Positions 41,379 to 49,600 of a DNA stretch of 64,000 nt are shown here, piece by piece. Position 1 is the first letter of the stretch, and each line of letters opens with the position of its first letter. Below the pieces are notes generated by a model that was given only the letters and a program-made list of their open reading frames with translations, was not told the DNA's origin and searched no databases. The position numbers were made by a program, and so were the translations under genes. The stretch is from Rhodospirillales bacterium. GTDB taxonomy: Bacteria > Pseudomonadota > Alphaproteobacteria > Micavibrionales > Micavibrionaceae. The DNA lies in contig JACKIP010000001.1 of NCBI GenBank assembly GCA_020638395.1, forward strand, positions 186,001-250,000, read 5' to 3'.

Positions 41379-42451
41379 GGGGATGTTGTAGCATTCCCAT
41401 ACTCCCGCATACAACACTCTTTTGCGCCGGAGGGACAAAGACACGATCCCGTATCTGACGCAATATCCGCATGTCCCTGCGAAGAGATCACCATCTCTGC
41501 CAGCCCTTTGATAAAATCCGGCTTTATTCCGACTGTTTCCGCCCGGTAATATCCTTTAAGGCCCAGCCTGTCGGCCAGATGCTTATATTCAATATCCAGC
41601 TCAACCAGAGTTTCCACATGCTCCTGCGTGAATGCATGAGGATAGATGAGAACCGGAACGTTATCTTTCGCCGCCTCATGTAAAGCCTCTTCCGTCGAAG
41701 GACCAATCCATTTGAGCGGTCCCACCCTTGATTGATAGCAGATCTGCCAGTCAGGATTTTCAAGCCCCAGATTTTGAACGATCTTTTCCGCAGAACGTTC
41801 ACATTGAACCTGATAGGGATCGCCGCGCTGAACGATCTTTTCCGGCAAGCCATGCGCAGAAAACAAAATCCGCGGCGTATGTCCGTTTTTTTGGGCATCC
41901 TGATAGGTTTTCCGGATAGATTTCACCGAAGCCTGCACGTAGCCATCATTTTCCGGATAACAGCAGACCAGCTTTGTCGGACGATTAAACCCTATTGCCC
42001 GGCAGGCCTTTTGCCAGACCTGAAACGAGGACCGGGTCGTCGTCGTTGAATATTGCGGATAAAGCGGTAATAGAATGACCTGTTCGGCTCCCCAGTTCTG
42101 AATCTCTGCCGCAACCTGCGCGCTCATCGGGTGCCAGTACCGCATACAGACAAACACTTTATATGTATGCGCATGTCCGCTTTCCTGCTGCTGTTCCAGA
42201 ACCGTCTGCAAAGCCTCTGCCTGTTTCTGCGTATTCGCCAGAAGCGGAGACGACCCGCCCAGCTCGCCGTAACTTGCTCTGGCTTCCTTGCGGGAACGCT
42301 TTCTGGCTATATTCCAGGCAATAAAATCCCGCAAAGGACGCGGGACACGGATAATATTTTTATCCATGAAAAAATTCATCAGAAACGGACGGACGGCATC
42401 CGGAGCGTCCGGTCCTCCCAGATTAAAAAGAATAACGGCAACTTTGGTCAT
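41375..42451 (-). CDS. hemH: Ferrochelatase
   Basis: The 358-residue enzyme inserts Fe2+ into protoporphyrin IX, the last step of haem synthesis. It has VAVILFNLGGPDAPDAV at the start, PLYPQYSTTTT, the active-site His in LFSAHGLPEKIV, and the Glu-containing GPSTEEAL with IYPHAFTQEHVETLVELD. Its start overlaps the hemE stop by 4 bp (ATGA), and its stop overlaps trpA in the same way. Three genes therefore form a tightly coupled operon running away from the 43507-43988 gap. Confidence 0.96.
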   Translation of the reverse strand: MTKVAVILFNLGGPDAPDAVRPFLMNFFMDKNIIRVPRPLRDFIAWNIARKRSRKEARASYGELGGSSPLLANTQKQAEALQTVLEQQQESGHAHTYKVFVCMRYWHPMSAQVAAEIQNWGAEQVILLPLYPQYSTTTTRSSFQVWQKACRAIGFNRPTKLVCCYPENDGYVQASVKSIRKTYQDAQKNGHTPRILFSAHGLPEKIVQRGDPYQVQCERSAEKIVQNLGLENPDWQICYQSRVGPLKWIGPSTEEALHEAAKDNVPVLIYPHAFTQEHVETLVELDIEYKHLADRLGLKGYYRAETVGIKPDFIKGLAEMVISSQGHADIASDTGSCLCPSGAKECCMREYGNATTSP

Positions 42452-43485
42452 GAAACTCGCAATAACGTTTTTAACATATCGACTTGTGCCGGAGCGGTTT
42501 CTTTAATCACCCCGTGTCCCAGATTAAAAATATACGGGCCATTCTTCAGATCGGAAAGGATTTTTTCTACGGCCCGGATCATTCCGTCCCCGCCCGCCAT
42601 CAGACGAACCGGATCAAGATTGCCCTGTACCGTGCAGAGCGGCTGTAAAACCTCTGCCGCCCACCCGGTTGAAACAGACGGATCAAGACTGACCCCGTCA
42701 ACCCCCGTTTCCTGCACATAGGGCAAATACAGCGTTCCCGCTCCCCGTGGAAATCCGATGATCGGCACCTCCGGATATTTTTGTTTCAGGCTTTGAACAA
42801 TTTTTTTCGTCGGTGCGATCACAAACCGGCGGAATCCGTCTTCATCCAATACCCCGGCCCAGCTGTCAAAAATCTGAATAGCTTCGGCACCGGCTTCAAT
42901 TTGCGCCTGAAGGTAGGTTATACTGGCCTCTGTTAACAGCTCCAGAAGTGCCTGAAATTTCTCCGGATCAGCATAAGCCAGAGTTTTGACCTTGTGAAAT
43001 TCTTTGGAGCCGCCGCCTTCAACCATATAGCACGCCACCGTCCATGGCGCACCGCAAAATCCAATCAGGGCCGTTTGATGAAATCCTTCTTCCGCCAAAG
43101 CGCCCCGAATTCGGGATACAGTCTCGTAAACCGGGGATAAAACCTCTTTGAATTTTTTGTAACCAAGGCGAGAAAGATCGAGATCTCCAAGCTTTGGCCC
43201 TTCGCCGGTTTCAAAGCGCACCTCCTGCCCCAAAGCCTGCGGAAGAACCAGAATATCAGAAAACAGGATCGCTGCGCTCATCCCGTAACGGCGAATGGGT
43301 TGCAAAGTGACGTCACAGGCGAGCTCCGGATGATAAACCAGATCCAGAAACCCTCCCGCTCTGGCCCGTATCTCACGATATTCCGGCAAATACCGGCCTG
43401 CCTGCCGCATCAGCCACCAGGGGGGAGTTCTGCCAGATATTGCTCGGTTCTTCAGGACATTCAGAAAAGGTTTCTCATCACTCAT
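42448..43485 (-). CDS. hemE: Uroporphyrinogen decarboxylase
   Basis: With the ATG at 43485 the protein has 345 residues; ATGs at 43494 and 43506 are in frame, and none has a clear ribosome site. HemE removes four carboxyl groups from uroporphyrinogen III. Typical motifs are PPWWLMRQAGRYLPEYR (Arg for substrate binding), AAILFSDILVLPQALG, GFCGAPWTVACYM and NLGHGVIKET near the end. hemE is the known left neighbour of the chromosome origin in Caulobacter and Rickettsia, which makes the gap upstream of special interest. Confidence 0.97.
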   Translation of the reverse strand: MSDEKPFLNVLKNRAISGRTPPWWLMRQAGRYLPEYREIRARAGGFLDLVYHPELACDVTLQPIRRYGMSAAILFSDILVLPQALGQEVRFETGEGPKLGDLDLSRLGYKKFKEVLSPVYETVSRIRGALAEEGFHQTALIGFCGAPWTVACYMVEGGGSKEFHKVKTLAYADPEKFQALLELLTEASITYLQAQIEAGAEAIQIFDSWAGVLDEDGFRRFVIAPTKKIVQSLKQKYPEVPIIGFPRGAGTLYLPYVQETGVDGVSLDPSVSTGWAAEVLQPLCTVQGNLDPVRLMAGGDGMIRAVEKILSDLKNGPYIFNLGHGVIKETAPAQVDMLKTLLRVS

Positions 43486-43506
43486 GACAGACATACGAGC
43501 AGACAA

Positions 43507-43988
43507 TAAATAAAAATAAAAGATATATTTTTAAAAAGGTTTTTGTATTTAGAGGCTGTGAACAATGGGGATTAAATTTTATCCTGAAAACTATACACAG
43601 TTCTGATCCGGTCTGGTATGAGACGCTCCCCTCCGCAGAAAAAATTAAAAAACATATATGTTTCAGTCGGAAATAACGGATAGTCAAACCGGACTTGAAA
43701 AAAGGGGAACGTTTTTTTCTGAAATTTTTTCTTAAAAGATTCCAGAAGATTAAGCTGTCTTATTCTTTGAAAACCCTTTATTTCTGCGGCTTTATAATTA
43801 CCCACATACCCCTGCCCATCTGAAAGTCACTTATACAAAAATTTTAGCCCTTCATAAAAAATCGGAAAAAAATGACCGGAAGTTATCCTTGACTCTGTTG
43901 GGTCGAAAAACCATGACTTGCCCACAGGGTTATCCGCGCTATTATGGAGAAGCATAAATTTTAACCGCGAATCACTCCAGATTTTACC
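43507..43988. other. Candidate chromosomal replication origin (oriC)
   Basis: This AT-rich 480-bp gap lies between leftward hemE and a rightward orphan gene. Near-consensus DnaA boxes (TTATNCACA, one mismatch each) are at 43557-43565 (TGTGAACAA, inverse), 43591-43599 (CTATACACA), 43798-43806 (TTACCCACA) and 43831-43839 (TTATACAAA). Weaker ones are at 43918-43926 and 43930-43938. A/T-only runs at 43501-43550 and 43641-43670 could be the unwinding element. No gene is visible here, and flanking genes run away on both sides. The place beside hemE is as in Caulobacter Cori. No dnaA gene is in the window. Confidence 0.6.
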
Positions 43989-44603
43989 ATGTCCGAAAAA
44001 TTCCACTTACTTACAGCTGACGAAAAGAAACAATTATCGGCGCAACTGGGAGAGTCCCTGCCGTTTGGATATCAGGATCTGGGCTTTTGCAAGGTTGTTC
44101 GCACCGAATTGCCCTTTTATCCGGGCTGGCAATTTGTACAAATTCAGAAAAATGAAGATTTATCGGCGATTCCGGTGTCTTTTTTCTATCAGGGAACAGA
44201 GGTGGAAATTCTGGACTGGCAGGCCGATACGATTTACCGCCTGAATCAGAAAATTCCGCTGCATCTCTCGATTGCAGATATCTCTGCCTATGTCTTGTTT
44301 TTTCTGTCTCATACCAGAACCCGCGACGGCCAGATGCAGATTATTTCCTCCTATGAGGATTTTAAATGGCGGGAAGAACCCTCAACTTCTGCCAAAAAAT
44401 CCCTGTCTGCCCTGATCCGTCCCCCGCATCTGGTAAGCTGGGACGAAGCAAACCGGGCTTATGAGCTGGGCGCGCATATTCTGTTCGGAACGGAATTGTT
44501 TGAATGCCGGTTGCGGGTTAATCGCCACGGAGAAATTCAGGTAACAGACCGTATGTTACAGGTCGAAGATGTGCCGGTTCTGGAATCCCTGACCGGGTTA
44601 TAA
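43989..44603 (+). CDS. Hypothetical protein beside the candidate origin
   Basis: The 204-residue soluble protein has no signal peptide. It reads as mixed alpha/beta, with SLPFGYQDLGFCKVVRTELPFYPG, a VEILDWQADTIYRLNQKIPL segment and 'HTRTRDGQMQIISSYEDFKWR'. In Caulobacter and Rickettsia the gene on the far side of the origin from hemE is a conserved hypothetical (the RP001 group); this gene holds the same place, but I cannot confirm homology by reading alone. It is the first rightward gene from the gap. Confidence 0.7.
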   Translation: MSEKFHLLTADEKKQLSAQLGESLPFGYQDLGFCKVVRTELPFYPGWQFVQIQKNEDLSAIPVSFFYQGTEVEILDWQADTIYRLNQKIPLHLSIADISAYVLFFLSHTRTRDGQMQIISSYEDFKWREEPSTSAKKSLSALIRPPHLVSWDEANRAYELGAHILFGTELFECRLRVNRHGEIQVTDRMLQVEDVPVLESLTGL

Positions 44604-44615
44604 TCCTCTATTTTA

Positions 44616-44690
44616 CTATAGTGGCTCTAAATAATTTTGAGGCACCCTTTCAAACCGTCATTGCCTTAGAATTGCTGAAGGCAATTCTAC
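44616..44690. repeat. Partial repeat element with CTATAGTGG end
   Basis: CTATAGTGGCTCTAAATA (44616-44633) is the exact inverse of 39855-39872. It is followed by an arm like the left arm of that element (ACACCTTTCAA against GCACCCTTTCAA) and a GTCATTGCC hairpin (44657 on) with AGAATTGC/GCAATTCT. The right end of a full element is missing. Confidence 0.75.
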
Positions 44691-44849
44691 GACTGTCTTT
44701 TCCAACGTAATATTTTCCATTTGCCGCTAGGAAAGCTTTAACGCTTTTTGCGGCATAATAGAGGAAATAAAGGCCTTATTTTCTTTGGATTTGTTAAGGG
44801 TTGTTTAAGAAATCAGGGGCAGGATAAGGTCGAAATTTGGAGAGAAGAT

Positions 44850-46151
44850 ATGACACAGTCCGGAGATAATAACAGCACACAGGGCACGCAGGGGTTTCAC
44901 AACTATTTGCCGAATGTCGCCTATACCTTGGGGGATTTACAGCCTGTGCGCTCAACCTACATCGCCCATGACCCGTTTTTCTTCATGGATATTGATGAAA
45001 ATCTTCTCGAAGAAGAACTTCTGGCCGAGCTGGACCGTGAATATGGCAGCTTTGATTTTCAATCGGAAGAGGAAGAATATGACCGTCTTTTAACCTATCT
45101 TGAGCGATTTGATGAAAACGCCGTGGATCTGCAGGGGGGAATGAAATCTGCCTGCGATATCCGGGAGGTAAGAGACATTCTGTCCCGCAGCCGTTACATG
45201 GCGTCTTTGCTGGAGTTTGCGGAGGATAATTCCATCTCTTTCCGGGCCGCCCCTTACATCTTTAGCGTGGAATATAACCGAGCAGAAAACACCATTCTGT
45301 TTCAGCCACAACTCAGCAAGCCGGATCTTCTTAAAGGATTGATTTATGCCCTGCGTCAGGCCTGGCAGAATTATCAGGGAGCTTTGCTGCAACCACTGGC
45401 GCTCTATCCGGATCATGCCGTTTTTATCAACCGGGCACAAAAAGCCGATCTGGCCGTGTCTCTTTTGCGGGCATCCTGGGAACTAAATCTGGCGGGAGCG
45501 CCGGAAGCATGGGACTCTCTGGAATTTTCCGGATTACGTGATCTGACCCATACGTACGGGCGGGAGGCAGCAAGCGATTTTCGCAGTCTGAATAATGGCC
45601 GGGCATCGTTTCTGGCATTTGAAACTTGGTTTTTGTCGGACCGCTCACGCCATTCAGACACCTGTCTGATCCAGAAGATGCTGTCTGATTACAGTGGTAT
45701 GATGTTCGATAATGAAGATATGTCACAACTGATTGTCATTGATCTGGTTAAAGCGCTTGGGGAAATGCCGTTCGGCAAAAACTACCTGGCCCAGCAGATT
45801 CCTAACCTGATTTCTGATCCGATTTTTACCGAGGTGCGGGATCGTTCCAGTGCCAACTTCCTGTGGTTTATCAAATTCGAAAAAACGTTTTCCCAGATGG
45901 AACGGGATTTGCAAAAAGAGAACCTGTCCTCTTCTGCAACATTTGCAACTCACGTAGAGAGCGCTCTTTCTGAAACTTTTTTCACAAACGGTGACGATTT
46001 TGACGACCAGGCCCTTCCCCAGACAGGAATACTTATTCCATTCCCCGTCTCTCGCAGAAAATTGGCAGAGAGCGGATCTGTCTCCGGCAAAAGCGGAGAG
46101 GTCATCCCTTTTGACATCACAATCCGGCCCTTCAACGGCGGATTTTTGTGA
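44850..46151 (+). CDS. Hypothetical protein, paralogue 1 of a tandem pair
   Basis: The 433-residue protein starts at 44850, where GGAGA lies 7 nt upstream; a longer frame from 44748 starts inside repeat DNA. I do not recognise the family with certainty. It is probably cytoplasmic. It has an acidic N-terminal part (DENLLEEELLAELDREY) and a core (about residues 120-300) with RYMASLLEFAEDNSISFR, ALRQAWQNYQGALLQPLALYP, and LAVSLLRASWELNLAGAPEAWDSL. The core aligns by eye with the next gene's product (LMLALVKGLRDIW.., LSLMVAWELRGAGFPEVWRHL). A metallopeptidase-like family of alphaproteobacteria is possible, but no metal motif is visible. Confidence 0.7.
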   Translation: MTQSGDNNSTQGTQGFHNYLPNVAYTLGDLQPVRSTYIAHDPFFFMDIDENLLEEELLAELDREYGSFDFQSEEEEYDRLLTYLERFDENAVDLQGGMKSACDIREVRDILSRSRYMASLLEFAEDNSISFRAAPYIFSVEYNRAENTILFQPQLSKPDLLKGLIYALRQAWQNYQGALLQPLALYPDHAVFINRAQKADLAVSLLRASWELNLAGAPEAWDSLEFSGLRDLTHTYGREAASDFRSLNNGRASFLAFETWFLSDRSRHSDTCLIQKMLSDYSGMMFDNEDMSQLIVIDLVKALGEMPFGKNYLAQQIPNLISDPIFTEVRDRSSANFLWFIKFEKTFSQMERDLQKENLSSSATFATHVESALSETFFTNGDDFDDQALPQTGILIPFPVSRRKLAESGSVSGKSGEVIPFDITIRPFNGGFL

Positions 46152-46176
46152 AAAAATATTATTCAAGGGACAAAGG

Positions 46177-47229
46177 GTGAAAGCAACATATATAAATCGT
46201 CAAGGACGTCTGAGATCCTGTTCCCCTCTTCGCGGGGAGCGGCAAAGCTATGATCTGACGGCTGTTCCACAGGACCGGGACCATCCCGAACAGCCTGTTT
46301 CCTCCCGGCCTTTCCGGCTGGCGGACTGGGCGGAAGGCTCTGTGGATGCCGATCCTCTGGCCGGTGGTTACGGCTATGAAGCCTGCATCTATAATAAAAT
46401 TTTATGCCAGCTTTATGAAAGCCCGGCGGCCCGCTCTCTAATCAATTTCGCCGTCCGCCGTGACTGGAGCATTGATATGCGCTCTCTTGAGGATGCCGCT
46501 TATGATCTTGGTCCGGACGCGCAGGTTTTAATCCTGAATGATTATCATTTGAAAATCAGAACATTTGAGAAGCCCGGCTATTTCCGGCATACCCTGATGC
46601 TGGCTCTGGTCAAAGGATTGCGGGATATCTGGCATATGGAATGCCGTCAGCCCTACAAAGCGGGGTTAACTCTGGACTCTGTGCTGTTGCTGGAGCGTAT
46701 TCGGGCGGCGGATTGCGATGTGTTGTCTCTGATGGTGGCGTGGGAATTGCGCGGCGCAGGATTTCCCGAAGTCTGGCGGCATCTGATCGGCGCTCCGGAA
46801 GGCGATATCGCCATGCGCTTTGCCCGCACGCTGGAGCGGCATCCTGAAAAATTATTTGACGGAACCGCTCTGATCGAAGCGTTTTATCAGTGGTTTGAAT
46901 GCCACGTTCGTGTGGGCGCCTGCGATCATCAAACGCTGGAATCAATTGACGATACTCTGGATGTGGCACGGGAGGCAGAATTATACGGCCCGTCCCGCCC
47001 CGCATTCGAATTTATCGAGAGCCTGTCACGTCTGCCGGATAGGAGCTGTTATCTGGCAGGATATGGCGAGGAACTTTCTTCCAACCCTTTATTCGCCGGG
47101 ATGAATGACGAGCTGAATCAGCTGCATTACCTGCAAATCCAGAAAGAGCTGCAATCCGTGACTATCGGCGCGGTATCTTTCCGTGATGCTGCTCTGGCGG
47201 CCCGTATTTTTCCGGACAGAGTCTCATAA
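46177..47229 (+). CDS. Hypothetical protein, paralogue 2 of a tandem pair
   Basis: The 350-residue protein starts at a GTG (46177) with AAGGGA before it; the reading frame stays open further upstream but overlaps the previous gene. The core (about 85-290) shares its order of helices with the gene before it: a SLINFAVRRDWSIDMRSL segment, ALVKGLRDIWHME, LSLMVAWELRGAGFPEVW, IEAFYQWFECHVRV, and SLSRLPDRSCYLAGYGEEL. The 26-bp gap between the genes suggests one transcript. No signal peptide or membrane segment. Confidence 0.72.
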   Translation: MKATYINRQGRLRSCSPLRGERQSYDLTAVPQDRDHPEQPVSSRPFRLADWAEGSVDADPLAGGYGYEACIYNKILCQLYESPAARSLINFAVRRDWSIDMRSLEDAAYDLGPDAQVLILNDYHLKIRTFEKPGYFRHTLMLALVKGLRDIWHMECRQPYKAGLTLDSVLLLERIRAADCDVLSLMVAWELRGAGFPEVWRHLIGAPEGDIAMRFARTLERHPEKLFDGTALIEAFYQWFECHVRVGACDHQTLESIDDTLDVAREAELYGPSRPAFEFIESLSRLPDRSCYLAGYGEELSSNPLFAGMNDELNQLHYLQIQKELQSVTIGAVSFRDAALAARIFPDRVS

Positions 47230-47269
47230 AACTTTATATTTGTGCGGCGGCAGACTATAATTAGTCCAT

Positions 47270-47938
47270 ATGAGACTTTTTTGGCAGAAACTGGTTTTTT
47301 CGGCGATGGTGATGACGGTGGTTGCGCCTGCTGCGCCCGTATCTGTCCGCGCCGAGTCCCCCGCTCTTCGTAAAACCTGGGATGTTTCTCCGGTTCCCAA
47401 ACAGCTCCGTCCGCTTAATCTCGACTCCATGATGCGGGGAGAAAAGCAGATAGAGGAGGATATGCCAACCTCCCGCAACGTTTTTGAGATGCTGGCAAAC
47501 GGGGAAGAGCTGCCTCAGTCAAAAGCTCTGGCATTAACCGCAGATGCCAATGACCTGAGGACAAAATTGCGGATGAAGAACAGTTTTTCCGATTTAAGCG
47601 AGGCGCAGGTTGCAGATATCCGGGCGGATTTATTCAAGCAGGAACAGGAAAATATTAAAAAACAACTGGAGCGCCGGAATGAGTTTTATATTCGTCACGG
47701 CCTCAGCGATCAATCAGCCAAAGAGTTTCTCGCAACGCCCGAAGGCCGCGCCCTGAAAAAAGAGATAAGGCAGGAAAAAGAGATCGCTAAAAAAGAAGCC
47801 GAGGCCGCCAGAAAAACAGAAAAGACTGAGGCGAAAAGTGCGTCTGTAGCGCCCTCTGCTCCGCAGGCGGCGGTCGATCTGGTTCCGGCCGCAACCCCTG
47901 ATGAAAATGGTAAACTCCAGCCATTTTTCTATAAATAG
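47270..47938 (+). CDS. Secreted charged coiled-coil protein, unknown function
   Basis: The 222-residue protein begins with a signal peptide (KLVFSAMVMTVVAPAAPV, cleavage after VRA at about residue 28), so it is likely periplasmic. The middle has QVADIRADLFKQEQENIKKQLERRNEFYIRHGL, read here in parts: a long charged helix from about residue 112 to 185 rich in Lys and Glu, then an Ala-rich tail. No known domain. It lies 41 bp after the second paralogue and 11 bp before the TSUP permease, so all could be one operon. Confidence 0.68.
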   Translation: MRLFWQKLVFSAMVMTVVAPAAPVSVRAESPALRKTWDVSPVPKQLRPLNLDSMMRGEKQIEEDMPTSRNVFEMLANGEELPQSKALALTADANDLRTKLRMKNSFSDLSEAQVADIRADLFKQEQENIKKQLERRNEFYIRHGLSDQSAKEFLATPEGRALKKEIRQEKEIAKKEAEAARKTEKTEAKSASVAPSAPQAAVDLVPAATPDENGKLQPFFYK

Positions 47939-47949
47939 TAGTCCGGCGA

Positions 47950-48756
47950 ATGACCCTGTTTCTGGCAACAGTTCTATTTTACATGATGATTGGTGGCGTC
48001 GCCGGATTTTTTGCCGGGTTGTTCGGTATCGGCGGCGGGATCATTCTGGTACCCTGCTTTGCCTACAGCCTTACCTGGTTATATCCCGATGCGACGCACG
48101 TCATGCAGGTTGCCATCGGTACGTCTTTATCCACCATTCTTGTCACCGGAGTGTCTTCCGTCCGGGCGCATGCGGCACGTCAGAACATCCGGCGGGATAT
48201 TCTGGCGCGGCTGGCTCCGGGGATTGTTCTTGGATCTCTTGGTTCTGCCTGGGCGGCGGACCAGATGGAAAGTGCCAGCATCAAGATATTTTTTGCCTGT
48301 ATGATTTTCACGCTGGCGGTGCTGCTGGCAACCGGGTTGGAACGGTTTCGCTCCCCGGCGGCAACCACGTTTCCCGGAGCGGGCTGGACAACCCTATCCG
48401 GGGGGATCATCGGGTTTTTATCAGGCCTGCTGGGCATTGGGGGGGCGACACTGAGCGTTCCTTATATGAGTTTTTACAGAACAGAGATGCGGCAGGCGGT
48501 CGGCACTGCTTCGGCGCTGGGGCTTTTTATTGCAATACCGGCAGTGGCCGGATTTATCCTCACTGGCTGGTCGGAGCAAACCGGGGTGCCGTATACGCTC
48601 GGATATATTTACGGACCCGGCGCGCTGGCGGTGGTATCTGTCAGTTTTTTCACAGCCATTGCCGGGGCGCGGACGGCGCATCAATTCGATCAGCAGAAGC
48701 TACGGCGGATTTTTGCAGGATTGATGATGGTGGTGGCCTTCAGCATGTTGTGGTAG
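47950..48756 (+). CDS. TSUP-family (TauE/SafE) permease
   Basis: The 268-residue protein is a small membrane permease with about eight hydrophobic helices and two internally repeated halves. The family signature GLFGIGGGIILVP at about residues 23-36 recurs as GLLGIGGATLSVP in the second half. TSUP proteins move sulfite, sulfonates or other sulfur compounds. The substrate cannot be told; the preceding secreted protein may be linked by its 11-bp spacing. Confidence 0.9.
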   Translation: MTLFLATVLFYMMIGGVAGFFAGLFGIGGGIILVPCFAYSLTWLYPDATHVMQVAIGTSLSTILVTGVSSVRAHAARQNIRRDILARLAPGIVLGSLGSAWAADQMESASIKIFFACMIFTLAVLLATGLERFRSPAATTFPGAGWTTLSGGIIGFLSGLLGIGGATLSVPYMSFYRTEMRQAVGTASALGLFIAIPAVAGFILTGWSEQTGVPYTLGYIYGPGALAVVSVSFFTAIAGARTAHQFDQQKLRRIFAGLMMVVAFSMLW

Positions 48757-48787
48757 GTGAGATAGTTATTTGATATATACGTAAAAT

Positions 48788-49600
48788 CTATCGGTACGAC
48801 CGGGCGATTCCGTAGATCACCCATCCCAGCATCATGCCAATCAAGGCCCCCAGCGGGAACAGGTAGGATTTGCGCGGCCAGACCGGTCTGGGAGTTACAA
48901 ACGGAGGCTCCACGATATCTGCCGCAAAATATTTATCCATCCGCAGAATCATTGCCTGCCGCTCCTGCTCCATCAGCAGGCTGGTCAGGGCTTGCCGGTG
49001 ATCGGGGTTGGCTGTACGTGCCAGTGTTTCTTTCAGATAGGCCAGACGTTTATCCGTACGTGCCTCTGCTTCTGTACGCAAAATATGATCTGCGGTCTGG
49101 TGTAACTGGAACAGAATCTGTCTGGCGAGCTGGGGATCGGGAAGCTCCAGCTCCAGCGTACGCAAAGACGTTTCTCCCACGGCTTTGACACGTACGGCCT
49201 GCGTGAGAAACTGCGAAACATCCTCCGGAGCAGAAAGATCCTGCCCGCTTTGGAACGTAAAGCGCCGCACCTCCTGCAATGCCGGGAGAATGTTTTGATC
49301 CCGTTCCAGAACAGACTTGATGACATTCGGACCGCTCAGAATGCGGAGAAAAGATGCAAACGTTTTTTGATCTGCGGCCTGCGTGATAAAGGCTCCGGAT
49401 GCCCCGCCGGGAGCGTCTCCAGCAGATGCGCTCTCTGAAACCGGCGCGATCACCATCTGGACGCGGTAGCAGGGAACGGCGAAAAGAACAACCAGTCCCG
49501 CCAGAATCATCCCGGCTACGGCCCCGCTGGCGACGTACACCCGCGCAGACCATAGCGCTTTTAACAAATCAGCCAGTGTTTCATCGCGGAGTGTCCTCAT
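48788..49600 (-). CDS. Wzz-like polysaccharide chain-length determinant
   Basis: The 270-residue protein has two membrane helices, at about residues 23-44 and 246-265, with a periplasmic helical part between, the plan of PCP/Wzz proteins that control the length of O-antigen or capsule chains. The Pro-rich stretch FVTPRPVWPRKSYLFP before the second helix is typical. The ATG at 49600 overlaps the stop of the glycosyltransferase gene (ATGA), so they are co-translated. It has no C-terminal kinase domain. Confidence 0.83.
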   Translation of the reverse strand: MRTLRDETLADLLKALWSARVYVASGAVAGMILAGLVVLFAVPCYRVQMVIAPVSESASAGDAPGGASGAFITQAADQKTFASFLRILSGPNVIKSVLERDQNILPALQEVRRFTFQSGQDLSAPEDVSQFLTQAVRVKAVGETSLRTLELELPDPQLARQILFQLHQTADHILRTEAEARTDKRLAYLKETLARTANPDHRQALTSLLMEQERQAMILRMDKYFAADIVEPPFVTPRPVWPRKSYLFPLGALIGMMLGWVIYGIARSYR

